Of a stretch of DNA of 50,928 bases, positions 43,336 through 50,928 are shown piece after piece. Each line of letters starts with the position of its first letter. Positions within the stretch are counted from its first letter, which is position 1. This DNA is from Chloroflexus sp. (GTDB lineage Bacteria > Chloroflexota > Chloroflexia > Chloroflexales > Chloroflexaceae). A program made the position numbers and the translations under genes. The DNA lies in the NCBI GenBank assembly GCA_025057175.1, contig JANWYE010000003.1:1-50928 (forward strand), written 5' to 3'. Below the pieces are notes generated by a model that had not been told where the DNA came from, did not search any database, and saw nothing but the letters and a program-made list of their open reading frames with translations.

Positions 43336-44676
43336 CTACACGTGCGCCGGAGCCTGATTGCCGGCCTCTTCGGCTGCCCGCCGCACATTGACGAAGAGCA
43401 ACAAGACAAATCCGCTGATGAAGAAGATGATCAAGGAGACGATGGCAATCCGGTAGCTGCCGGTGATCTGGTAAGCTATGCCGAATAGCAGTGGCGCTAG
43501 CCAGCTTGTGCCGCGCTCGCCGACCTCATAGAGGCTAAAGTATTCGGCTTCCTGCCCGTCAGGAATCATCAGCGAGAAGAGCGATCGGCTAATCGCTTGG
43601 CTGCCGCCGAGCACGAGCGCAATTGCTGCACCGAGAGCCATAAACTGCACATCACTATTGGCTGGCATGATGTATGCATAAGCGACCACGACAGTCCAGA
43701 TAACTAGGCTACCGAGCAGCACCCGTTTCGAGCCGAGCCGGGTGGCCAATGCGCCAAACGCTAATGCGCCGATAAACGCGACAAATTGCACCATCAAGAT
43801 AGTCGCAATGCGCGTCGACTCGCCAATCCCTAACTCTTCGGCGCCGAACTGAGCCGCCAGCGCGATCACCGCCTGAATGCCGTCGTTGTATAACAGGTAG
43901 GCTGCCAGAAAGAGCAATGTCTGCGGATAGTTGCGCATCTGGCGAAAGGTATGGGCTAATTGGCGGAACCCAATAGTGAGGTACCGTTCGCCGGGTGGCA
44001 ACCGCCGCACCGCACCCCGATTGCGCAGCGTCAACATTGGGATTAGGGTAAAAATCGCCCACCACATCCCCGCTGAGACGAGGCTGATCCGCACTGCCAT
44101 GCTGCTCTCAACCCCAAACGATCCGGCATTGAGGAAGAAGACCAGATTTGCCGCCAACAGCAAACCGCCACCGAGATAGCCCAATGCCCATCCTTGCGAC
44201 GATACCGCATCGCGCCGATCAGGGCTGGCAATGTCGGGCAGGAAGGCGTTGTAGAAGACGATTGAGGCACCGAAGGTAAGGTTGGCGATCAGAAACAAGA
44301 TCCCGCCCAACAAGTACCGATCACCCTCTAAAAAGTACAGCCCCATTGTCGCAAATGCGCCGATGTAAGCAAAGATTGCCAGCATTTGCTTGCGCGCGTT
44401 GGAATAATCGGCAATAGCGCCTAGAATGGGGAGAAAGAAGACCTGCAATAACACCGAGAGCGATACGACATAGGGGAAGAATGATCCCGCCGCCACCGGA
44501 ATGCCGAATGGATAGACAAACCCATTCGCATCTGCCGCGTTGCGCGCAATGGAAGTGAGATAAGGGCCGAGAAAGACGGTCACGACCGTCGTTGAAAATG
44601 CCGAATTCGCCCAATCGTAGAAGTACCAGCCGATCTGTTCACGCCGGTTGTCGGTCACAGCTACCACGGTCGCCAT
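43336..44676 (-). CDS. MFS transporter, UMF1/Atg22-like family
   Basis: QIGWYFYDWANSAFSTTVVTVFLGPYL; FYNAFLPDIASPDRRDAVSSQGWALGYLGGGLLL. Confidence 0.92.
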   Translation of the reverse strand: MATVVAVTDNRREQIGWYFYDWANSAFSTTVVTVFLGPYLTSIARNAADANGFVYPFGIPVAAGSFFPYVVSLSVLLQVFFLPILGAIADYSNARKQMLAIFAYIGAFATMGLYFLEGDRYLLGGILFLIANLTFGASIVFYNAFLPDIASPDRRDAVSSQGWALGYLGGGLLLAANLVFFLNAGSFGVESSMAVRISLVSAGMWWAIFTLIPMLTLRNRGAVRRLPPGERYLTIGFRQLAHTFRQMRNYPQTLLFLAAYLLYNDGIQAVIALAAQFGAEELGIGESTRIATILMVQFVAFIGALAFGALATRLGSKRVLLGSLVIWTVVVAYAYIMPANSDVQFMALGAAIALVLGGSQAISRSLFSLMIPDGQEAEYFSLYEVGERGTSWLAPLLFGIAYQITGSYRIAIVSLIIFFISGFVLLLFVNVRRAAEEAGNQAPAHV

Positions 44677-44935
44677 GCATACTCCTTTGCATCACCACAT
44701 CGCGCCAAGCCCTCGGCGCGATTCAAGCCCGTCTGCGAAGAAACACAGGTATGAACATCCCACAAATGGTCGTGACGAGATGCATTGTACCACGGAGGTT
44801 GGTTGATGATGCAACCGATGCTGCCGCTGTAGGAATGCGGATACAAACAGTCTATCTGCTCTGTGGTATCATACGTAGTGTTAGTGGTTCGTTGCTCATA
44901 CCGGCTCGTGTTTGCAAGAAGGAGCATATCTAGCC

Positions 44936-45217
44936 ATGCCACGCCTGAGTGAAGCCGAGATTGCCGAGCATCTGGCCCAGCGCCCTGACTGGAGCCTTGA
45001 ACATAACGAGATTGTCCGCACCTTCCGCCTTGCCAATTTCCCCGCCGCGATTGCCTTCGTCACCCACGTTGCCTTTTTGGCCGAAGCCGCCGGCCACCAC
45101 CCTGATATTGACATTCGCTACAATCGCGTCCGTCTAGCCCTCACGACTCATGATGCCGGCGGTTTGACCGAGAAGGATTTTGCGCTAGCTGCGGCGATTG
45201 ATGAGATTTTGGGCTAA
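44936..45217 (+). CDS. phhB: 4a-hydroxytetrahydrobiopterin (pterin-4a-carbinolamine) dehydratase
   Basis: RPDWSLEHNEIVRTFRLANFPAAIAFVTHVAFLAEAAGHHPDIDIRYNRVRLALTTHDAGGLTEKDFALA. Confidence 0.93.
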   Translation: MPRLSEAEIAEHLAQRPDWSLEHNEIVRTFRLANFPAAIAFVTHVAFLAEAAGHHPDIDIRYNRVRLALTTHDAGGLTEKDFALAAAIDEILG

Positions 45218-45987
45218 TGCCACTTGTCACGACAACAGCCGGTGATCTGTTTGTGATGCGGCGCGGTCGCGCTGGCCCGCCGCTAATCTGCATTCACGGC
45301 GCTGGCGGCAGCGCTCGCCATTGGGGGTTGCTGCTTGAGCCGTTGGCTACGGTCGCGCAGGTGTACGCGGTTGATCTGCCCGGCCACGGTCGCTCGCCGG
45401 CGGCTGATGGCACGGTGACAATTACCCGCTATGCGCAGGCGATTAGCGCGCTGCATACTGCTCTTGCCTTGCCGCCGGCGATTGTGGTTGGTCACTCAAT
45501 GGGAGGCGCGATCGCCTTGCAGCTCGCAGTTGGCGCACCGCAGATCGTGGCTGGTTTAGGGTTGGTTGGCAGCGCTGCTCGGTTGCGTGTCGCTCCGGCG
45601 CTGCTGGCCGGTCTCGCTGGCGATGCGGCTGCTCGGCAAGAAGCGATCAACACGCTCGCGCATTGGTTGTTCAGCCCGGCTGCCGATCCGGGGCTGATCA
45701 GGGAAGCTTTTGCTGAATATGCCGCGCTCGATCCGGCGATCTTGCTGGCCGATCTGCAAGCCTGCCATGGCTTCGATATTCGTTCGCAATTGGCCGCCAT
45801 TCGCTCTCCGGCACTGGTCGTAACCGGCGCCGACGATACACTTACGCCACCGAAACTCGGCGCCGAATTGGCTGCCGGTTTGGGTGTCGAACATCACCTG
45901 TTAGCCAATGCGGGCCACATGCCAATGTTGGAAGCGCCTGACCTGTTGAGCGAGCTTTTGCTCAGGTTTATCAGCACGCTTGCCTGA
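45217..45987 (+). CDS. Alpha/beta hydrolase
   Basis: PPLICIHGAGGSARHWGLLLEPLA; VVGHSMGGAIALQLA; LLANAGHMPMLEAP. Confidence 0.92.
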   Translation: MPLVTTTAGDLFVMRRGRAGPPLICIHGAGGSARHWGLLLEPLATVAQVYAVDLPGHGRSPAADGTVTITRYAQAISALHTALALPPAIVVGHSMGGAIALQLAVGAPQIVAGLGLVGSAARLRVAPALLAGLAGDAAARQEAINTLAHWLFSPAADPGLIREAFAEYAALDPAILLADLQACHGFDIRSQLAAIRSPALVVTGADDTLTPPKLGAELAAGLGVEHHLLANAGHMPMLEAPDLLSELLLRFISTLA

Positions 45988-46050
45988 GCAGAATGGCTCG
46001 CGTAGAATGTGCAATAGCAGACAACAATTCAATACCCAGAGGAGGCGAAC

Positions 46051-47190
46051 ATGGAATTCCAGCTTAGCGAAGATCAACAGATGCTGCGCGACATGGTGCG
46101 CCAGTTTGCCGAGAAAGAGGCTAAGCCGACGGTGGCTGAACGCGATGAGCACGCAATCTGGCCCGCTGATCTGGTGCGCAAGATGGGCGAACTTGGCCTG
46201 ATGGGCGTCGCAGTTAGCGAAGAGTATGGCGGCGCTGGCATGGATTATGTTTCGTACGCGATTGTGATCGAGGAGCTATCGCGCGTTGACGCCTCGCTGG
46301 GTGTGATTGCCTCAGTCAACAATTCGCTCGTCTGCTACGGAATCGAGAAGTTCGGCACCGAAGAGCAGAAGCGTGAGCTGCTGACGCCGCTGGCCAGCGG
46401 GCGGATGCTGGGCGCTTTTTCGCTCAGCGAGCCGGGGGCCGGTTCTGATGCAGCGGCGCAACGCACTACTGCTGTGCGCGACGGCGATTATTACATTATC
46501 AACGGGGTAAAAAACTGGGTCACGAACGGCGATCACGCCGATACGATCATCTTGATGGCGATGACCGATCCGAGCAAGGGGGTTAAAGGCATTACCGCCT
46601 TCCTCGTTGACACCCACGCCCCCGGTTGCCGGGTGGTCAAGGTCGAAAATAAGCTCGGCATTCGCAGCGCACACAGTTGCCAGATGGCCTATGACGACTA
46701 CCGTCTGCCGGCGTGGCGGCGGCTCGGTGAAGAGGGGCAAGGCTTCAAAATTGCGATGACCATTCTTAACGCGGGCCGGATTGGCATCGCCGCTCAAGCG
46801 GTTGGGATTGCGCAGGGAGCCTATGAAGCAGCCCTCGAATACTCTAAGGTGCGCGAGCAGTTTGGCAAGCCGATCCACGAGTTTCAGGCGGTTGGCTTTA
46901 CACTGGCCGATATGGCTACCCGCATCAAGGCGGCGCGCTTGCTTACTTACGAAGCGGCGTGGCGCAAGGATAACGGCCTTGACTTTATCAAAGATGCCTC
47001 GATGGCTAAGCTCTTTGCCTCCGAGACGGCAATGTGGGTGGCGACGAAGGCCGTTCAGTTGCACGGCTCTAACGGCTACTCGAAAGAGTATCCGGTGGAG
47101 CGGTTCTTCCGTGATGCCAAGATTACCGAAATTTACGAAGGCACCAGCGAAATTCAACGCCTCGTGATCAGCCGCGAAATCGTGCGCTGA
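46051..47190 (+). CDS. Acyl-CoA dehydrogenase
   Basis: [82 protein letters not shown]. Confidence 0.96.
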   Translation: MEFQLSEDQQMLRDMVRQFAEKEAKPTVAERDEHAIWPADLVRKMGELGLMGVAVSEEYGGAGMDYVSYAIVIEELSRVDASLGVIASVNNSLVCYGIEKFGTEEQKRELLTPLASGRMLGAFSLSEPGAGSDAAAQRTTAVRDGDYYIINGVKNWVTNGDHADTIILMAMTDPSKGVKGITAFLVDTHAPGCRVVKVENKLGIRSAHSCQMAYDDYRLPAWRRLGEEGQGFKIAMTILNAGRIGIAAQAVGIAQGAYEAALEYSKVREQFGKPIHEFQAVGFTLADMATRIKAARLLTYEAAWRKDNGLDFIKDASMAKLFASETAMWVATKAVQLHGSNGYSKEYPVERFFRDAKITEIYEGTSEIQRLVISREIVR

Positions 47191-47294
47191 TCGCCAATGT
47201 GAGCAACGACGAGCGTTCGCAACGGCGCGAAATGTAGGTTCGTTCTCTGGAGAACCCTTACAGTTGCGCGCCGTTGCATTTTTTCATCCTAACT

Positions 47295-47924
47295 ATGCGT
47301 CTGATCCTTGTGCGGCACGGCGAGACGCCGTGGAATCGAACATTGCAGTATCAAGGCCATGCGCCAGTGCCTCTCAATGAGCGAGGGCGCGAGCAGGCCC
47401 GGCGGGCGGCTTTCCGGCTAGCCCGCAGCGGGGCAGTTGCGATCTACAGCAGCGACTTGCCCCGCGCATGGGAAACGGCGGAGATTATTGGCGAACAATT
47501 GGCGTTGCGCCCGATTGCGATGCCAGATTGGCGCGAGATTGATGTTGGGTTGTGGGAAGGGTTAACGCCGGATGAACTGTATCAGCGTTTTCCCGACCAT
47601 ATGCGAGAATATGACCGCGACCCGGCCCGTACGGTGCGGCTAGGCGGCGAGAGTTATGCCCAATTGCAAGCACGTGTGTTGCGCGCGTTCCACCAGATCG
47701 AGGCTGCCCATCAATCCGGTGAGACCATCATTGTCGTGTCGCACGGCGGCTCGATCCGGGCACTGTTTTGCCACATCATTGGGCTTGATTTAGCGAACTT
47801 CGGCAAAATGTGGCTCGACAATGGCTCGTTGAGCGAAATCGTCCGCGGGCGAAGAGGCTGGCGGCTATTGCGGATGAATGATGTCGCCCACCTTGAAGAT
47901 TTGGTAGCGGAAGGCGGCGAGTGA
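47295..47924 (+). CDS. Histidine phosphatase family protein
   Basis: MRLILVRHGETPWNRTLQYQGHAPVPLNERGREQARRAA; VVSHGGSIRAL. Confidence 0.93.
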   Translation: MRLILVRHGETPWNRTLQYQGHAPVPLNERGREQARRAAFRLARSGAVAIYSSDLPRAWETAEIIGEQLALRPIAMPDWREIDVGLWEGLTPDELYQRFPDHMREYDRDPARTVRLGGESYAQLQARVLRAFHQIEAAHQSGETIIVVSHGGSIRALFCHIIGLDLANFGKMWLDNGSLSEIVRGRRGWRLLRMNDVAHLEDLVAEGGE

Positions 47925-47936
47925 GGCGGTAGGACG

Positions 47937-50738
47937 ATGAGCGGACGAACTCCTTCTCCTGAACACGATCTGTTGTCGGCCAATATTCGCGCGTTGGGTG
48001 ATGCTTTAGGTCGGATTATTGCGACCCAGCAAGGATCGGCAGCGCTTGAGTTGGTTGAGCAGGTGCGTCGCATGGCCAAAGATCTGCGACATGCTCCGCA
48101 CCAAGCCGATCCACAGGCGTTGCCAAGGCTGATTGCCGAGCTGAGCTTGCCGCAGTTGCAGAGTTTGGTCAAGGCGTTTACCCTCTACTTTGGGCTGGTC
48201 AACTTGGCCGAAGGCGTCGAACGGCTCCGCGCACTCCGTGCTCGCGACCTGCGCAATGCTCCCGCTCCCCGCGCTGAGGGTATTGCTGACGCAATCGCGC
48301 TGCTGAAGCGTCACGGCACGCCGGCTGATGCGATTCAGGATTGGCTTGATCATGCGCTGATTATGCCAGTGCTCACCGCACACCCCACCGAGTCGCGCCG
48401 TCGAACGATCTTGATCAAGCTGCGCCGAATCTTTGATACGTTGATTGATCTCACTTTCGGCGAACGGCTTGTATTGCCGGCTGACCGTCAGGCAGCCCTT
48501 GTGCGCATCGAGCGCGAGATTGTCGGTCTTTGGCAAAGCGATGATGTGCGCCACCGCCGGCCATCGGTGCTTGATGAGGTTGAGAACGGGCTATTCTACT
48601 TCCAAACCGTGCTCTGGGATCTGTTGCCGCAGATATACCGCGAGACGGCTGAGGCGCTAGCTGAGGCCTATCCTGACTATCAGTGGCGGTTGCCGCCCTT
48701 TTTGCGCTTTGGTAGTTGGATGGGCGGTGATCGCGATGGCAATCCCTTCGTGACGCCAGAAGTGACGGTTGAGACGGTGCGGTTGATGCGGAGCGCAATG
48801 CTACGCTATTTGATCGGCTGTATTGACCGCTTAATTACCGATCTTAGCCAGTCGGTGCAGCAGGTGCAGGTTGATGCGGCGATCATTGACCGGATTGCGG
48901 AGTATCGCGAATTGATGCCCCAAGCGGCTGAGACTCTCAACCCGCATTACCGCTGTGAACCCTATCGCCAGTTGTGCCACTTCATCCAAGCGCGGCTGCA
49001 CAATACGCTCCAGTATACTCTCAACCATACCCCGCGGTGGGGCGCTGATCCGCCGCCGCCCCGTCTACCCACCATCTACTATCACAGCCGCGAGCTGTTG
49101 GCCGATCTCGACCTCATCGACGCCAGCCTGCGCAACCATGGCGGCGCGCTCATCGCCGATGGCCTATTGCGTGATGTGCGCACCAATGTGGCGGTTTGCC
49201 ATTTGCACACCGCCACCCTCGATGTGCGCCAGCATGCCAGCCGCCATACCGCTGCGCTAAACGAGATTTTGGCCGCTGCCGGCGTTGTCGCTAACTACGA
49301 AATGCTGGACGAGGCCGAGCGGGTGGCAGTGTTGAGCACCGAAATTCGCCGCCCACGCCCCCTCACCCCTAGCCGGCTCAGCCATTTTAGCCCAGCCACC
49401 GCTGAAACGGTGCAGACGTTTCGAGTGATGGCGGCCATCAGCGAACAGCTCGATCCCGAAATCTTCCAGACCTACATTATCTCAACGACTAGTCAGGTGA
49501 GTGATTTGCTGGCGGTGCTGCTGTTCTGTCGCGACGCCGGCCTGTATCAGCCCGGCCAGCATAGCCAGTTGAACATTGTGCCCCTGTTCGAGACCGGCGA
49601 TGACTTGCAGCGCGCGCCGATCTTGCTCGACGAATTGCTCCAATTGCCAGTCTATCGCGAGCATCTAGCCCTACGCGACAACTTGCAAGAGGTGATGCTC
49701 GGCTATTCCGACAGCAACAAGGAGGGTGGTTTTGTAGCCGCTAATTGGGCGCTCTACCGGGCGCAAGTTGAGCTGACTGCCGTAACCGAACGACACGGCA
49801 CGCGCTTGCGGCTTTTCCACGGGCGCGGCGGCGCGGTGGGGCGTGGTGGCGGTCCTGCTGGCCAAGCGATTCTAGCCCAGCCGCCCGGCACGCTCCATGG
49901 CCAGATCAAAGTCACCGATCAGGGCGAGATGATTTCAGATCGGTATCTTGACCCGCGCACTGCCCACCGCCATCTTGAGCAGGTGGTCAACGCCGTGCTT
50001 CGCGCCGGTTTCCCCGGCATGGCTCGCCAGCCCGAACCGGAATGGCTGGCGGCAATGGAGCAGATGGCCGCCACGGCTCGTGCTGTGTATCGCCGGCTAG
50101 TCTATGAAGACCCTGACTTCCTCACCTACTTCCGTAGCGCGACGCCAGTTGCCGAATTCAACCGGCTACGGATTGGTTCGCGCCCCGTATCGCGCCGCAA
50201 AAGCGACCGAATCGAAGACCTGCGCGCGATTCCGTGGGTCTTTAGCTGGATGCAGAGCCGCCACACAATTCCGGGTTGGTTCGGGCTAGGTAGCGCGCTG
50301 GAAATGTTCGCTAACGCCGCACCGGATCATCTCTACCTACTGCGCGCGATGTACCGAAATTGGCCATTTTTTACCACGCTGCTCGACAACGCGCAGATGA
50401 TTATGCTCAAGGCTGATATGGGCATTGCCCGCCGCTACGCCGAGCTAGTGCCCGATCAGGCGATTGCTGAGCGTATCTTCCAGCACATCGAGGCTGAATT
50501 CCGCCGCACCGAGCGCATGATCTGCCAGATCACCGAGTATAGCGATCTGTTGGCCCACCAGCCGGTGTTGCAACGCGCGATTCGCCAGCGCAATCCGTAC
50601 ATCGATCCACTGAGCTATATCCAAATTGAGTTGTTGCGCCGCTTGCGCGCTGCTCCGCCCGAAGAGCAGGCTGAATTAGAAACGGTGCTGTTGATGTCGA
50701 TCAACGGCATCGCCGCTGGGTTGAAAAATACGGGGTGA
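47937..50738 (+). CDS. ppc: Phosphoenolpyruvate carboxylase
   Basis: VLTAHPTESRRRTIL; GSWMGGDRDGNPFVTPEVT; LGYSDSNKEGGFVAANWALY; FHGRGGAVGRGGGPAGQAILAQPPGT. Confidence 0.97.
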   Translation: MSGRTPSPEHDLLSANIRALGDALGRIIATQQGSAALELVEQVRRMAKDLRHAPHQADPQALPRLIAELSLPQLQSLVKAFTLYFGLVNLAEGVERLRALRARDLRNAPAPRAEGIADAIALLKRHGTPADAIQDWLDHALIMPVLTAHPTESRRRTILIKLRRIFDTLIDLTFGERLVLPADRQAALVRIEREIVGLWQSDDVRHRRPSVLDEVENGLFYFQTVLWDLLPQIYRETAEALAEAYPDYQWRLPPFLRFGSWMGGDRDGNPFVTPEVTVETVRLMRSAMLRYLIGCIDRLITDLSQSVQQVQVDAAIIDRIAEYRELMPQAAETLNPHYRCEPYRQLCHFIQARLHNTLQYTLNHTPRWGADPPPPRLPTIYYHSRELLADLDLIDASLRNHGGALIADGLLRDVRTNVAVCHLHTATLDVRQHASRHTAALNEILAAAGVVANYEMLDEAERVAVLSTEIRRPRPLTPSRLSHFSPATAETVQTFRVMAAISEQLDPEIFQTYIISTTSQVSDLLAVLLFCRDAGLYQPGQHSQLNIVPLFETGDDLQRAPILLDELLQLPVYREHLALRDNLQEVMLGYSDSNKEGGFVAANWALYRAQVELTAVTERHGTRLRLFHGRGGAVGRGGGPAGQAILAQPPGTLHGQIKVTDQGEMISDRYLDPRTAHRHLEQVVNAVLRAGFPGMARQPEPEWLAAMEQMAATARAVYRRLVYEDPDFLTYFRSATPVAEFNRLRIGSRPVSRRKSDRIEDLRAIPWVFSWMQSRHTIPGWFGLGSALEMFANAAPDHLYLLRAMYRNWPFFTTLLDNAQMIMLKADMGIARRYAELVPDQAIAERIFQHIEAEFRRTERMICQITEYSDLLAHQPVLQRAIRQRNPYIDPLSYIQIELLRRLRAAPPEEQAELETVLLMSINGIAAGLKNTG

Positions 50739-50774
50739 TGGGTACCCCAACCCCGTTTCGCCATCAGCAGTGTT

Positions 50775-50809
50775 TATGGAGTGCGGCAGTGTACCTGCCG
50801 CACTCCATA
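50775..50809. repeat. Palindromic intergenic element (copy 6)
   Basis: TATGGAGTGCGGCAG-tgtac-CTGCCGCACTCCATA, perfect 15-bp arms. Confidence 0.9.
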
Positions 50810-50928
50810 GCAGATCGCCGCGCCCACTACCGCCACCCCCCCTCCGTTTTTAGCGGCCAACCAAGGGGCCGTCACCGGTTGCGCCTGTCCTCTGTGGTAA
50901 AACATGGTTGTTGCACCCTCAGCGATGC

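Noticed and set aside
46312-47157. 281-aa minus-strand ORF opposite the acyl-CoA dehydrogenase
   Set aside because: Shadow of a highly conserved gene.

Overview
The window is about 51 kb of GC-rich bacterial DNA with dense gene packing. Protein content (F420 genes, 7TM hybrid kinase, SARP/STAND regulator, PEP carboxylase, acyl-CoA metabolism) suggests Chloroflexota, possibly Chloroflexales; this is an inference, not a database result. I support about 45 protein-coding genes. No rRNA, tRNA, CRISPR array, transposase or prophage was recognised.

Main blocks:
(1) a 5'-truncated ABC exporter ATPase and its permease.
(2) an mtnP-cofE-nitroreductase cluster.
(3) a large STAND/BTAD regulator followed by a same-strand 8.0-18.9 kb block: CoA ligase, two alpha/beta hydrolases, MaoC, enoyl-CoA hydratase, MaoC, and a complete branched-chain-type ABC importer.
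(4) a GHMP kinase and an HDAC-family gene flanking a 94-bp duplicated GC-rich repeat.
(5) a secreted tandem-repeat protein.
(6) a Na+-pumping acyl-CoA decarboxylase operon (mmdA/D/C/B-like).
(7) a TetR/esterase pair with a recognisable operator.
(8) a compact export locus (31.0-33.6 kb): a small SipW-type exported protein, an ER/SipW-type signal peptidase with an extra extracytoplasmic domain and a terminase-small-subunit-like C-terminus, and a small RTX-repeat protein. This is the best candidate for an undescribed system.
(9) threonine degradation (tdh-kbl).
(10) two adjacent UbiA prenyltransferases, one homogentisate-phytyltransferase-like.
(11) a hybrid histidine kinase, acyl-CoA dehydrogenase and ppc.

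A dispersed GGAGTGCGGCA...TGCCGCACTCC palindrome recurs in intergenic gaps. All function calls come from reading translated sequence; no searches were run.
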